Shown in pieces: positions 8,585 to 18,699 of a stretch of 64,000 nucleotides of DNA. Source of the DNA: Mycobacterium lepraemurium (GTDB taxonomy: Bacteria; Actinomycetota; Actinomycetes; Mycobacteriales; Mycobacteriaceae). Every line of letters begins with the position of its first letter. Positions within the stretch are counted from its first letter, which is position 1. The stretch is taken from assembly GCA_002291465.1 (NCBI GenBank), contig CP021238.1:2852001-2916000 (forward strand). Direction: 5' to 3'. Made by a program: the position numbers and the translations under genes. The notes beneath the pieces are model-generated. The model was given only the letters and a program-made list of their open reading frames with translations, did not search any database and had not been told where the DNA came from.

Positions 8585-9751
8585 TCACAAATCCAGCAGC
8601 GCGGTTTCCGGAAATTCGATCAAATCCCGCAGCTCGCAAACGAATTGCGCCGCCTGCGCGCCGTCGGCGATGCGGTGGTCGAACACGGCGCTCAGCGACA
8701 TGGTCGGGCGCACCACGACCTCCGTGCCGACGGCCACCGGGTGTGGCTTGATCGCAACCATCCCCAGGATGGCCGCTTCGGGGTGGTTGATAACGGGCAC
8801 ACCGTCGTCCACGCCCAGCGCCCCGAAGTTCGACACGGTGAACGTTGATCCCCACAGCTCCCCCGGCGTGAGCGAGCCGGCACGCGCACCGGAGATAAAT
8901 TCGGCTGCCCGACTTGCCAATTCACGGGTCATCTTGGTGTGTGCGTCGGCGATGACCGGTACCATCAGGCCCCGCTCGGTGGCCACCGCGACGCCCAGGT
9001 GCACCCGATGCTCGATGCGCACCTGCGGCCCCTGCGGGGTGTCGCCCCAGGTCGAGTTCATGATCTCGTTGCGGCGCAACGCGATGACCAGCAGCCGCAG
9101 CGTCAGCACGAACGGCGTCATCCTCTGCTCCGCCGGACCAAGCCGCTCGGACAGCCGGACCAGTGCTGTGCAGTCGACCTGAAAGCTGACCGTCGCGTCC
9201 GGAATCTCCTTGTGCGACAAGGTCATTTTGTCGGCCATTCGGGCCTGGACGCCCTGAACCGGTCGGACCTCGGCGCCGTTGCCGGTGCCGTGGGCCGCCG
9301 AGAGCACATCCTCGCGGGTGATGACGGCGCCGGAGCGCGGCCGCAGCGAGCCGAGGTCGACCATTAGCTCCTTGGCCAGCTTGCGCACCGGAGGGGCGGC
9401 CAGCGGGCGGGCGGTCCGCCGGCTGGCATCGATACCGGCATCGGCGCCGTAACCGACCAGTGTGGGCGCCGTCTCGGCCGCCGGGGGCTCGCCGCTCTCG
9501 GGGGCGGTGTCCAGCCGCACCAGCACCGCGCCCACCTTGAGCACATCGCCCTCGACGCCATTCATTTCGACGATCCGCCCGGCGTACGGGCTGGGCAGCT
9601 CCACCTCGGCCTTGGCCGTCTCCACCGTGCACAACACCTGGTTGAGCTCGACGTCGTCGCCCACCGCGACGTTCCAGTGCGTCACGGTCACCGCTTCGAG
9701 TCCCTCGCCGAGATCGGGAACCAGAAACGGTTTGACGCGCTCGTCGCTCAC
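8585..9751 (-). CDS. bkdC: Branched-chain keto-acid dehydrogenase E2 (dihydrolipoyl acyltransferase) BkdC
   Basis: 388 residues from GTG at 9751, whose bases overlap the bkdB stop (GTGA). Domains: an N-terminal lipoyl domain (residues ~5-80; lipoylated Lys in [11 protein letters not shown]), a peripheral subunit-binding domain (~125-165; [14 protein letters not shown]), and the catalytic acyltransferase domain (~175-388) with [14 protein letters not shown], the usual HxxxDG active-site motif. It transfers the acyl group from E1 to CoA in branched-chain keto-acid breakdown. The frame is intact although both E1 genes upstream are broken. An open frame continues upstream of 9751 only because of the bkdB frameshift. 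Confidence 0.88.
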   Translation of the reverse strand: MSDERVKPFLVPDLGEGLEAVTVTHWNVAVGDDVELNQVLCTVETAKAEVELPSPYAGRIVEMNGVEGDVLKVGAVLVRLDTAPESGEPPAAETAPTLVGYGADAGIDASRRTARPLAAPPVRKLAKELMVDLGSLRPRSGAVITREDVLSAAHGTGNGAEVRPVQGVQARMADKMTLSHKEIPDATVSFQVDCTALVRLSERLGPAEQRMTPFVLTLRLLVIALRRNEIMNSTWGDTPQGPQVRIEHRVHLGVAVATERGLMVPVIADAHTKMTRELASRAAEFISGARAGSLTPGELWGSTFTVSNFGALGVDDGVPVINHPEAAILGMVAIKPHPVAVGTEVVVRPTMSLSAVFDHRIADGAQAAQFVCELRDLIEFPETALLDL

Positions 9752-10801
9752 GGCAGCTCCAGCGTGCGCTCGACGCAGTCCAGCAGCCGGTCCGGGCCGG
9801 GCAGCCACCACTTCTCCAGCCGGGCCGGCGGGTAGGGGGTGTCGAATCCGCGCGCGCAACACCGGCGCCTCCAGTTCGTAGAACAACTCCTCCTGGATGC
9901 GGGCCGCCAGCTCGGCTCCGTAACCCAGGGTCCGCGGCCCTTCGTGCATCACCACGCACCGACCGGTCCGGTGGATGGACGTCGCGATGGTGTCGAAGTC
10001 CAGCGGCACCAACGACCGCAGGTCGATGACCTCCAGGCTCCAACCGCGTTGGCGCTGAGCCTCTTCGGCGGCTCCGACCGCCGTGCCGACCAGACTGCCG
10101 TAGGTCACGACGGTCACGTCGGTCCCCGCCCGGCGCACCATCGCCCGCCCAATCGGCGGTTCGGGCCGGCCGGCGTCCACCAGGCCGCGGCCTTGGTAGC
10201 GACGCTTGGGCTCCAGGTACATCACCGGGTCCGGGCAGGCGATGGCGTGGCGCAGCAGCCAGTACGCGTCGGCCGGGCTGGACGGCACCACCACCTTCAG
10301 GCCGGCGGTGTGCGCCCAGTACGACTCGGTTGACTCCGAATGATGTTCGGCGGCACCGATTCCGCCGAACGACGGCACCCGGACCGTCACCGGCATGTCG
10401 ATCGCGCCGCGGGTCCGGGTGCGGTACTTCGCCAGATGGCTGACCACCTGGTCGAACGCCGGGTAGGAGAACCCGTCGAACTGGATCTCGGGCACCGGCA
10501 CGAAGCCGCGCAGCGCCAGCCCCACCGCGATGCCGATGATCGCGGATTCCGCCAACGGCGTGTCAAAGCAACGACTCTCGCCGAACGCCTCGGCCGGCCC
10601 TTCGGTCACCCGGAAGACCCCGCCCTAGACCGCGACGTCTTCACCGAACACCAGCACCCACTCGTCGGCGGCCATCGCGTCGTGCAGGGCGCGGTTGAGC
10701 GCCTGCACCATGGTCAACGCCTGCGCGCCGAGCGCGACGTCCTGCACTGCCGCGGTGAGGGTTTCGCCGTGGCCGGTCAGGCGATCAGCGAGCTGGGTCA
10801 T
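9748..10801 (-). pseudogene. bkdB: Branched-chain keto-acid dehydrogenase E1 beta BkdB, nonsense and frameshift
   Basis: ATG at 10801 (MTQLADRLTG) follows the bkdA stop closely with GAGAG as binding site. Codon 59 is TAG (10625-10627), interrupting the conserved [16 protein letters not shown] stretch that binds thiamine diphosphate in E1 beta subunits. The rest is well conserved, but near 9850 the frame breaks after APVLRA. GGATTCGAC and the expected end [14 protein letters not shown] ... ERTLELP lie in the next frame; loss of AC in CGCGCG(AC)CGG fits. The corrected end overlaps the bkdC start. Homologue of Rv2496c (348 aa). Not functional as E1 beta. Confidence 0.85.
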
Positions 10802-10804
10802 CTC

Positions 10805-11896
10805 TCAATCACTTTTCTCGAGTTCGGTCCGCAGCGCACGGCGCTGCGCCTGCAGCTCCGGCGTGATTTCGGCGTACACCGCGGTGAACACCTCGTCGAC
10901 GTCGAGATCGGGTGCATCGAACACCGCGTCGCGCAGCTCAGCGCGCATCCGCGTGGCGCGCCCGATCACCCGCTCCTCCAAGCGTTCCGACCACAGGCCC
11001 TGGCCCTGCAGGTAGCTGCGGTAGCGCGGGATCGGGCCCAGCACGGCCCAGTGGTCGACCTCGTCCTGTGTCCGGTACCGGGTCGGGTCATCGGAGGTGG
11101 TGTGCGGCCCCAGCCGGTAGGTGATCGCCTCGATCGACGTCGGGCCGCCCCCGGCGCGGGCCCGGGCGGCGGCCTCGGCCGTCACCGCGTAGCAGGCCAG
11201 CACGTCATTGCCGCCCACCCGGATGCCGGGCATCCCGTAGCCAATTACCTTGTGCACCAACAACGGTGCGGCGATCTGTTTTGCGGCCGACAGGGAAATC
11301 GCCCACTGGTTGTTCTGCACGAAGAACACGCAGGGTGTGCGGAACACGGCGGCGAAGTTCAGCGCCTCGTGCACGTCGCCCACGCTGGTGGCTCCGTCGC
11401 CCAGGAAGGCGATCGTCACCGAATCTTCGCCCAGCCGTTGGGCGGCCATCGCCGCGCCCACCGCGTGCAGGGTTTGGGTGCCGATCGGGATGGACAGCGG
11501 AGCGCAGCACTTGTCGGTGAATCCCAGTCCGCCGTGCCACGTTCCGCGCCACACGGCCCCGACGTTGCCGGGCGGGATGCCGCGCACCAAAAAGGCGCCG
11601 CGTTCCCGGTATTGGGGGAACAACCAGTCGGTTTTGCGCAGGCAGGCCGTCGCGCCCACCTGAGCGGCTTCCTGGCCGCGGCAGGACGCGAACAGCGCCA
11701 ACTGGCCTTGCCGTTTGAGGTTCACGAATTCGCCGTCGAGCTCCCGGGTGAGCACCATCATCTCGTAGAGCCAGCTCAGCGTCTCCGCGGGAAGCTCACG
11801 GCTGTAGCGATGTTCGGGGGTGGGGGTGCCGTCGGCGGCGACGAGTTACACCGGTTGCAGGTCGACGGTCATCGGCGGCTGAGATGTCTGCGCCAT
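10805..11896 (-). pseudogene. bkdA: Branched-chain keto-acid dehydrogenase E1 alpha BkdA, early nonsense codon
   Basis: ATG at 11896 with GGGAGG upstream gives MAQTSQPPMTVDLQPV, then TAA (11846-11848, codon 17), probably CAA to TAA. The remaining 346 codons are open and look normal: RQGQLALF, then the thiamine-diphosphate region GDGATSVGDVHEALNFAAVF ... NNQWAIS. Re-initiation at ATG 11761 would give 318 residues without the N-terminal helix, so residual activity cannot be excluded. E1 alpha and E1 beta form the decarboxylating component of the complex; both carry stops. Homologue of Rv2497c. Confidence 0.82.
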
Positions 11897-12080
11897 ACCG
11901 CCTCCCTTGCTCGGTGCATATCACGAGCGGAAGTCGATCGCCAGCTACACGAAAGGCTTCGCTCGCCGCGACACTGGTGTACTCACCATTATGCGCCCGA
12001 ATCAGAAGAGACCGCGTTTATTGCACCGACGGCCCGGACGTGTCGCCGCTCGGCGAGGCGGGCCGGCCGCGGCGGGAGGG

Positions 12081-12902
12081 TCAGCCGGCGGCCGTCTCAC
12101 CCGCCCGGCGCAGCATGATCTGCGCGTGCTTGAGCACCGGCGAGTCGACCATCTGTCCCTCGAACGCGAACACCCCGCGTTCGCTGCGCGCCGCCGCCAA
12201 CACCCGTCGCGCCCAGTCCAGCTTCTCCTCGGGCGGGCGGTACGCCTGCCGCACCACCGGGACCTGGCTCGGGTGGATGCACACCGTTCCGGCAAAGCCC
12301 AACACGACGGCGTCTTCGGCCTCGGCCCGCAACCCGTCGAGGTCACGGATGTCCAGGTGGACGGCGTCGAGCGCGGCCCGGCCGAACGCCGACGCGGTCA
12401 GCAGGGCGGTCGAGCGCACGTGGTGGGCGACGTCGCGGTAGCTGCCGTCGGCCCGGCGGCTCGAACTGCCGCCGAGCGTGGCGACCAAGTCCTCGGCGCC
12501 CCACATCAGCGCCACCGTGCCCTGGGCCGCCGCGATCTCGGTGGCGAACACCGCGCCGCGCGGGGTCTCCAGCAGCGCGATCACCTCGCGCGGTGCCAGG
12601 GCCTGCACCTGGGCCGCCGATTCGGTCTTGGACAGCATCACCGTCGTGTACGCGGTACCGGCCAACGCCTCCAGGTCGCGGGCGTACTCGTCGGTGTCGG
12701 CGGCGTTGACCCGCACCACGGTGCGCTCCGGATCCAGCGACGTCTCCATCAAGGCCTTGCGGGCGCCGGGCTTGTCCGCCTCGGCCACGCCGTCCTCCAG
12801 GTCGAGGATTACCACGTCGGCGGCCGCGGCGGCCTTGGCGAAACGCTCGGGACGGTCGGCCGGGCAGAACAGCCATGCCGGACCGGCTGCGTGCGGGTTC
12901 AC
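12081..12902 (-). CDS. citE: CitE-like lyase (HpcH/HpaI aldolase family)
   Basis: 273 residues, intact. TIM-barrel CitE family: [13 protein letters not shown] at the N-terminus (CoA phosphate contact), ILDLEDGV with metal-binding acid residues, ALLETPRGA with a second metal-binding Glu, LMWGAEDL, and [13 protein letters not shown]. Free-standing CitE proteins of mycobacteria are not citrate lyase subunits; Rv2498c has been described as a beta-hydroxyacyl-CoA/malyl-CoA-type lyase. Start ATG at 12902 overlaps the end of the MaoC gene by 4 bases. A 184-base gap without a gene separates it from bkdA. Confidence 0.85.
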   Translation of the reverse strand: MNPHAAGPAWLFCPADRPERFAKAAAAADVVILDLEDGVAEADKPGARKALMETSLDPERTVVRVNAADTDEYARDLEALAGTAYTTVMLSKTESAAQVQALAPREVIALLETPRGAVFATEIAAAQGTVALMWGAEDLVATLGGSSSRRADGSYRDVAHHVRSTALLTASAFGRAALDAVHLDIRDLDGLRAEAEDAVVLGFAGTVCIHPSQVPVVRQAYRPPEEKLDWARRVLAAARSERGVFAFEGQMVDSPVLKHAQIMLRRAGETAAG

Positions 12903-13399
12903 GGGGCCTCCTGGTCGCTTGGGCGCTTCTGCACCAGCATAATGCGCACGGCGCGGGCCACCACGTCACCGTGCTGGTTGCGCCCGGTGTGCTCGAGGGT
13001 GACGATGCCCTCGCCGGGCCGGCTCTTGGACTCGCGCTTGCCGGTGCAGACCGTTTCGGCGTAGAGGGTGTCGCCGTGGAAGACGGGCTTGGGGAACGAC
13101 ACCTCGGAGAAGCCCAGGTTGGCCATGATGGTGCCGAGCGTCAGCTGCGACACCGACAGCCCCACCAGGGTGGACAGGGTGAACATGGAGTTCACCAGCC
13201 ACTCGCCGCGAAAGCCCGGCTGCTGCGCGGCCCAGGCCGCGTCGAGGTGCAGCGACTGGGTGTTCATGGTCAGCGTGGTGAACAAGACGTTGTCGGCCTC
13301 GGTGATCGTGCGGCCGGGGCGGTGCAGGTAGGTGGTACCGATCTCGAACTCTTCGAACCACAAGCCGCGCTGGACAACCGATTTCACTGGTTCGCTCAT
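12899..13399 (-). CDS. MaoC-like hotdog dehydratase (Rv2499c homologue)
   Basis: 166 residues, intact, overlapping fadE19 upstream and citE downstream by 4 bases each. Single hotdog domain: [23 protein letters not shown] is the typical start of MaoC-type (R)-specific enoyl-CoA hydratases, followed by the helix region [31 protein letters not shown] and [18 protein letters not shown]. The canonical D/N...H dyad of active hydratases is only partly visible ([14 protein letters not shown]), so the reaction is inferred. It probably hydrates an enoyl-CoA made by FadE19 in leucine/isoleucine-type breakdown. Confidence 0.8.
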   Translation of the reverse strand: MSEPVKSVVQRGLWFEEFEIGTTYLHRPGRTITEADNVLFTTLTMNTQSLHLDAAWAAQQPGFRGEWLVNSMFTLSTLVGLSVSQLTLGTIMANLGFSEVSFPKPVFHGDTLYAETVCTGKRESKSRPGEGIVTLEHTGRNQHGDVVARAVRIMLVQKRPSDQEAP

Positions 13400-14562
13400 G
13401 ACAGCCCCAGCGAGCGCGCGATGAGCATCAGCTGCACCTCGGTGGTGCCCTCGCCGATTTCGAGGATCTTGCTGTCGCGGTAGTGACGGGCCACCGGATA
13501 CTCGTTCATGAAGCCGTAGCCGCCATGGATCTGGGTTGCGTCGCGGGCGTTGTCCATCGCCGCTTCCGACGCGATCATCTTCGCGATCGCCGCCTCCTTC
13601 TTGAAGGGCTTGCCCGCCAACATCTTTGCAGCCGCATCGTAGTACGCGGTGCGGGCCACGTGGGCACGCGCCTCCATTCGGGCGATCTTGAAGCTGATCG
13701 CCTGATGGCTACCGATCGGTTGACCGAACGACTGGCGCTCCTTGGCGTACTTGACGCTCTCGTCGACGCAGCCCTGGGCGGCGCCGGTCGCCAGCGCGGC
13801 GATCGCGATGCGGCCCTCGTCCAGGATGGACAGGAAGTTCGCGTAGCCCGTCCCGCGGGCCCCGAGCAGGTTCTCTTCCGGCACCCGGGCTTCGGAAAAA
13901 CTCAGCGGGTGGGTGTCCGACGCGTTCCAGCCCACCTTGCTGTAGACCGGTTCGACGGTGAATCCCGGTGTGCCGCTGGGCACGATGATGGTGGAGATCT
14001 CCTTCTTGTCCGCGCCGACCGTGCCGGTGACGGCGGTGACGGTGACCAGCGAGGTGATGTCGGTTCCCAAGTTGGTGATGAATTGCTTGCTGCCGTTGAT
14101 CACCCATTCGCCGTCCTCGAGCCGGGCGGTGGTGTGGGTGGTGCCGGCGTCGGAACCGGCGCCCGGCTCGGTGAGCCCGAAGCCGGCCAGCGCCCGCCCG
14201 GCCGTCAAGTCCGGCAGCCACTTGCGTTTCTGTTCCTCGTTGCCGAACCGGTAGATCGGCATGGCGCCCAGGCTGACCCCGGCTTCCAGGGTGATGGCCA
14301 CCGACTGGTCGACCTTGCCCAGTTCCTCCAGCGCCAGCGACAGCGCGAAGTAGTCGCCGCCCATGCCGCCGTACTCCTCGGGGAAGGGCAGCCCGAACAG
14401 GCCCATCTCCCCCATCTTGGCGGCGACCTCGTACGGAAAGCTGTGTTCCTCATCGTGTTTGGCTGACACGAGGGCGACGACGGTCCGCGCAAACTCGGCG
14501 ACGGTGTCGCGCAGGTCCTGGTATTCCTTGGGCAGCGTTCCCGCGGTGATGGATGTGGTCAT
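13396..14562 (-). CDS. fadE19: Acyl-CoA dehydrogenase FadE19
   Basis: 388 residues, intact. Standard ACAD layout: N-terminal helical domain ([25 protein letters not shown]), FAD-contacting beta domain ([27 protein letters not shown]) and C-terminal helical domain with [24 protein letters not shown] and [10 protein letters not shown]. The context with AccA1/AccD1 and the Bkd complex points to isovaleryl- or other short branched acyl-CoA dehydrogenation. Start ATG at 14562 overlaps accA1 by 4 bases. Known family partner is ETF. Confidence 0.87.
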   Translation of the reverse strand: MTTSITAGTLPKEYQDLRDTVAEFARTVVALVSAKHDEEHSFPYEVAAKMGEMGLFGLPFPEEYGGMGGDYFALSLALEELGKVDQSVAITLEAGVSLGAMPIYRFGNEEQKRKWLPDLTAGRALAGFGLTEPGAGSDAGTTHTTARLEDGEWVINGSKQFITNLGTDITSLVTVTAVTGTVGADKKEISTIIVPSGTPGFTVEPVYSKVGWNASDTHPLSFSEARVPEENLLGARGTGYANFLSILDEGRIAIAALATGAAQGCVDESVKYAKERQSFGQPIGSHQAISFKIARMEARAHVARTAYYDAAAKMLAGKPFKKEAAIAKMIASEAAMDNARDATQIHGGYGFMNEYPVARHYRDSKILEIGEGTTEVQLMLIARSLGLS

Positions 14563-16192
14563 GTCTCGTCCTTACTCGAATCGGCCGGCGGGTCGGATTC
14601 CTCGGGCACAAACCGGGCCAGCACCTGGTCCACGCTCACCTGGTCGCCGACGCAGACCAGCACCTCCACCCGTCCGGAAACCGGCGCGGCCAGTGAGTTC
14701 TCCATCTTCACCGCCTCCACGACGACCACCACGTCGCCTTCGGAAACGTCGCTGCCCGAAGGGGTTTGGACGGCGATCACGCTGCCCGGCATCGGGCTGA
14801 GGATCTCGGCCCGCTGCGGGCCGGCGGCGCGGTGACGAAGTCCTTGGTGCCGGCCACCTTGAAGTCCATGTCGCCGAACGCGTACCCGTTCGTCGGCCAG
14901 CAGGAAGCGCAGGAACTCGACGTTGGTCTGGACGCCCAGGATCGCGGTATAGCTCAACGCCCGGTCGAGTCTGGCCAGCGCCTCGTCGCGGTCGGCCCCG
15001 TGGGCGATCACCTTGCTCAGAATCGGGTCGTAGTCGCTGCCCACCACGGTGCCGGGCAAAAGCGACGAGTCGACCCGCACGCCGTCACCGGACGGCTCGA
15101 AGACGCCCAGCACCCGGCCGCCGGTGGGCAGGAAGCCCCGCGCCGGATCCTCGGCGTACACCCGGGCCTCGATCGCGTGCCCACGCAGTTCGATGTCGTC
15201 CTGGGCGAACACCAGCTTCTCGCCGGCGGCCACCCGCAGCTGCCATTCCACCAGGTCGAGCATCCGGTCACCGCCTCGGTGACCGGATGCTCGACCTGCA
15301 GCCGCGTGTTCATCTCCATGAAGAAGAACTCGTCGGGCCGATCGGCGGAGACGATGAACTCCACCGTGCCGGCGCCGACGTAGTCGACGCTGCGGGCGGT
15401 ATTGCAGGCGGCCGTCCCGATCCGCGCCCGCGTCGCCGGGTCGAGCAGCGGCGACGGCGCCTCCTCGATGACCTTTTGATGGCGCCGCTGCAGGCGGCAC
15501 TCGCGTTCGCCGAGATGCACGCCGTTGCCGTGCGTATCAGCCAGGATCTGCACCTCGATGTGCCTGGGGCGCAACACAAACCGTTCCAGAAACAGCGTGT
15601 CATCGCCGAACGACGAGGCGGCCTCGCGCCGCGCGCCCACCAACGCCTCGCGCAGCCTGCCCGGTTCTTCCACCAGGCGCATGCCCTTGCCGCCGCCGCC
15701 CGCCGACGGCTTGATCAGCACCGGGTAGCCGATCTCGTCGGCGGCGGCCACCAATTCGTCGTCGCCCAGCCCCGGTTTGGCCACCCCGGGCACCACCGGG
15801 ACGTCGAATTCGGCGACGGTGTTCTTGGCGGTGATCTTGTCGACCATCACCTGGATCGCCCGTGCCGGCGGGCCGAGGAACACCACCCCGGCCCGTTCGC
15901 ATGCCGCAGCGAAATCGGCGTTCTCGGAGAGGAATCCGTACCCGGGGTGGATCGCCTGCGCGCCGGTGCGCGTCGCCGCCTCGACGACCTTGTCGATGTT
16001 CAGGTAGCTGTCCCGGGCCGCGGCCTGCCCCAGCCGCACCGCTTCGTCGGCCTCGAGCACATGCCGCGCAGTGGCGTCGGGATCGCTGTAGCCGGCGGCT
16101 GACCGGATACCCAGCCGGCGCAGGGTGCGGATCACCCGCACCGCGATCTCGCCGCGGTTGGCCACCAATACCGTTTCGAACACTGCACTCAC
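14559..16192 (-). pseudogene. accA1: Biotin-dependent acyl-CoA carboxylase alpha subunit AccA1, frameshifted and partly deleted
   Basis: GTG at 16192 overlaps the accD1 stop (GTGA). The biotin-carboxylase part is good to the conserved [16 protein letters not shown]-grasp [20 protein letters not shown]. There a 2-base insertion shifts the frame at about 15262, exactly inside a perfect 22-bp palindrome. The next domain ([14 protein letters not shown] ... [11 protein letters not shown]) lies in another frame. After LLADERVR a second break and a deletion of roughly 100 codons remove the linker before the biotinyl domain, whose lysine motif EAVKMEN and C-terminus are intact. Total 1634 bases against 654 codons in Rv2501c. 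Probably dead. Confidence 0.85.
15252..15298. repeat. Perfect 22-bp inverted repeat inside accA1
   Basis: Left arm 15252-15273, spacer CCT, right arm 15277-15298; the two arms are exactly complementary (key core CGAGCATCCGG / CCGGATGCTCG). On the coding strand this covers [12 protein letters not shown] and the frameshift point. Without the extra two bases the right side would be an imperfect match, so the insertion made the palindrome perfect. Confidence 0.9.
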
Positions 16193-17791
16193 ATCCGGAA
16201 GACGCCGTAGCCGACGGGCTCCAACGTCGCCTGCGTGCACACCGAAAGAGCAAGTCCGACAAATGTTCTGGTGTCGGCCGGGTCGATGATCACATCGTCC
16301 CACAGCCGGGCGGTCGAATAGTAGGGGTTGCCCTGGTCCTCGTACTGCGCCCGGGTGGGCGCCTTGAACGCCTCTTCCTCCTCGGCCGACCAGGGCTTGC
16401 CGGCTGCGGTGAGCTGCTCACCGCGCACGGTGGCCAGCACCGAGGCGGCCTGTTCGCCGCCCATCACCGAGATCCGGGCGTTGGGCCACATCCACAGGAA
16501 GCGCGGCGAGTAGGCCCGCCCGCACATCGAATAGTTGCCCGCGCCATAGGATCCGCCGATCACCACGGTCAGCTTGGGTCCCGCGCGCAGGCGACGGCGG
16601 TGACCATCTTGGCACCGTACTTGGCGATGCCGCCGGCTTCGTAGTCGCGTCCCACCATGAACCCGGCGATGTTCTGCAGGAACAGCAGCGGCACCTTGCG
16701 TTTGTCGCACAGCTCGATGAAATGTGCTCCCTTCAAAGCGGATTCGCTGAACAGCACACCGTTGTTGGCGACGATGCCCACCGGGTGGCTGTGGATGTGG
16801 ACGAACCCGGTCACCAGCGTCTTGCCGTAATTGGCCTTGAATTCGCTGAATTCGCCGCCGTCGACCAACCGCACGATCACCTCGTGCACGTCGTAGGGCA
16901 CCCGCGGGTCGGGCGGCACCACGTCGTAGAGCTCGGTCTGCGCGGCCTTGGGCGGGACCGGGTTGCGCACCTGCCCACGGGCTGGGCTCGCGCGGGCCGA
17001 AGGTGGCCGCGATCGAGCGGACGATGCGCAGCGCGTGCTCGTCGTCGTCGGCGAGGTGATCGGTCACCCCGGAGATACGCGAGTGCAGGTCACCGCCGCC
17101 GAGTTCCTCGGCCGAGACCACTTCGCCGGTCGCCGCCTTGACCAGTGGCGGGCCGCCCAGAAAGATCGTGCCCCTGCTCGCGCACGATGACGGCTTCGTC
17201 GCTCATCGCCGGCACGTAGGCGCCGCCGGCCGTGCAGGAGCCGAGCACCGCCGCCACTTGCGGAATTCCCTTGGCGCTCATGGTCGCTTGGTTGTAGAAG
17301 ATGCGGCCGAAATGCTCGCGGTCGGGGAACACCTCGTCTTGGCGCGGTAAGAAGGCGCCGCCGGAGTCGACCAAGTAGATGCACGGCAGCCGGTTCTGCA
17401 GCGCCACCTCCTGGGCGCGCAGGTGTTTTTTGACCGTCATCGGGTAGTAGGTGCCGCCCTTGACCGTCGCGTCGTTGGCGACGATCACGCACTCGCGCTC
17501 GGACACCCGGCCGATTCCGGTGATGATTCCGGCTCCCGGGGATTCGTCGTCGTACATGCCGTCGGCGGCCAGCGGCGAGAGTTCCAGGAACGGGCTGCCC
17601 GGGTCGAGCAGGCGGTCCACCCGTTCCCGGGGCAGCAGCTTTCCCCGGCTGACGTGGCGTTCGCGGGCGCGCTCGTTGCCGCCCAGCGCGGCCGCGGCCA
17701 GCTTGGCGTTCAACTCGCCGACCAGCCGGCAGTGCTCGTCGGCGAACGACACCCGGGCAGCCTTCGCGGGTGCGGCCATCACCTTGTCCAT
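16189..17791 (-). pseudogene. accD1: Acyl-CoA carboxylase beta (carboxyltransferase) subunit AccD1, three frameshifts
   Basis: ATG at 17791 with AGGAGG upstream ([10 protein letters not shown]). It reads normally through [20 protein letters not shown] and [10 protein letters not shown] to [11 protein letters not shown]. Frames change near 17170 (extra G in GGGG), near 16980 (extra G before [17 protein letters not shown]) and near 16575 (one base lost before [18 protein letters not shown]). The end YGVFRM overlaps accA1. All carboxyltransferase blocks are present but split over frames; net length is one base off 534 codons, against 529 in Rv2502c. It would pair with AccA1 to carboxylate a branched enoyl-CoA. 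Confidence 0.85.
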
Positions 17792-17831
17792 CGCCGTAGC
17801 AGCCTCCTTGCCGTCGGGCGGTCGGAGCTTT

Positions 17832-17851
17832 GAGTTAATTTTGATTAACTC
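17832..17851. promoter_or_regulatory. TetR-type operator 1 upstream of accD1
   Basis: GAGTTAAT-TTTG-ATTAACTC is a perfect palindrome 41 bases before the accD1 start. It shares GAGTTA-N8-TAACTC with operator 2 and stands out in an otherwise GC-rich region. It is the likely binding site of the divergent TetR regulator (BkaR-type) controlling the bkd/acc operon. Confidence 0.75.
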
Positions 17852-17911
17852 GGTGGTCGAGAATACCATCGTCGCCGTTGCCGGTCCAGGGAGCGGGCAC
17901 CGCGGCACGAT

Positions 17912-17935
17912 ACGAGTTAATTGCGAATAACTCGT
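17912..17935. promoter_or_regulatory. TetR-type operator 2 in the accD1-tetR divergent promoter
   Basis: ACGAGTTA-N8-TAACTCGT, arms of 8 perfect bases with the same GAGTTA-N8-TAACTC core as operator 1, centred about 83 bases away. It lies 38 bases before the tetR translation start region, so it could autoregulate tetR. Confidence 0.75.
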
Positions 17936-18036
17936 GCTAGGTTGGGCGGGATCGACACAGACGGAGGTCCGTCATAACAACGTCTGCCTCCGAAAGCCGG
18001 GTCGGCGGCGCGCAGCCGCCAAATCGGCGGAGCCAG

Positions 18037-18630
18037 TTGAAGTCTGACCGCCGGCTCCAGCTACTGTCCGCCGCCGAGCGGCTGTTCGCCGAGCGCGGTT
18101 TCCTGGCGGTGCGGCTGGAAGACATCGGCGCCTCGGCCGGCGTCAGCGGTCCGGCCATCTACCGGCACTTCCCCAACAAGGAGTCGCTGCTGGTCGAATT
18201 GCTGGTCGGGATCAGCACTCGGCTGCTCGCCGGCGCCCGGCAGGTCCGCGCCCGCAGCGCCGATGCGACCGCCGCGCTGAACGGCCTGATCGACTTCCAC
18301 CTCGACTTCGCCCTGAACGAACCCGACCTGACCCGGATCCAGGACCGCGACCTCGCCTACCTGCCCAAGCCGGCCGAGAAACAGGTGCGCAAGGCACAAC
18401 GGCAGTACGTCGAGGTCTGGGTGGGGGTGTTGCGCGAGCTGAACCCCGAGCTGGCCGAGGCCGATGCCCGGCTGACCGCGCACGCCGTGTTCGGTCTGCT
18501 CAATTCGACGCCGCACAGCATGAAGTCCCAGGATTCCAGGCGCGGCAAGGCGGCCCGCGCCGCCCGATCGCGCACCATCATGCGAGCCATGACGGTCGCT
18601 GCGCTGGCGGCCGGAAACCAGTGCCCGTGA
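18037..18630 (+). CDS. bkaR: TetR-family regulator of the branched-chain keto-acid operon (BkaR/Rv2506 homologue)
   Basis: From TTG at 18037, 197 residues. HTH: LLSAAERLFAERGFLAVRLEDIGASAGVSGPAIYRHFPNKESLL, a typical TetR DNA-binding domain, followed by a ligand-binding helical domain. The original start is probably 21 codons upstream at 17974-17976. There GGAGG is followed by 6 bases and then ATA ACA ACG TCT, where an ATG is expected, so the start codon appears mutated to ATA. Initiation at ATA or the internal TTG may be weak. It faces accD1 across two palindromes. Rv2506 has been reported as a repressor of branched-chain keto-acid genes. Confidence 0.8.
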   Translation: MKSDRRLQLLSAAERLFAERGFLAVRLEDIGASAGVSGPAIYRHFPNKESLLVELLVGISTRLLAGARQVRARSADATAALNGLIDFHLDFALNEPDLTRIQDRDLAYLPKPAEKQVRKAQRQYVEVWVGVLRELNPELAEADARLTAHAVFGLLNSTPHSMKSQDSRRGKAARAARSRTIMRAMTVAALAAGNQCP

Positions 18631-18699
18631 GCCCGCCGTCGTAAGGTGAGTCAGGGCGTCAGCGCCGAGCCCGGGTACCCTGCAAGCCATGAGGTGGAC

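Noticed and set aside
10625..10627. Stop-codon readthrough or pyrrolysine in bkdB
   Set aside because: TAG stops occur in many unrelated genes together with frameshifts; no sign of recoding machinery.
16189..17791. Programmed frameshifting in accD1
   Set aside because: Three shifts of different sign at unrelated sites, no slippery heptamer with a downstream stem; decay is simpler.
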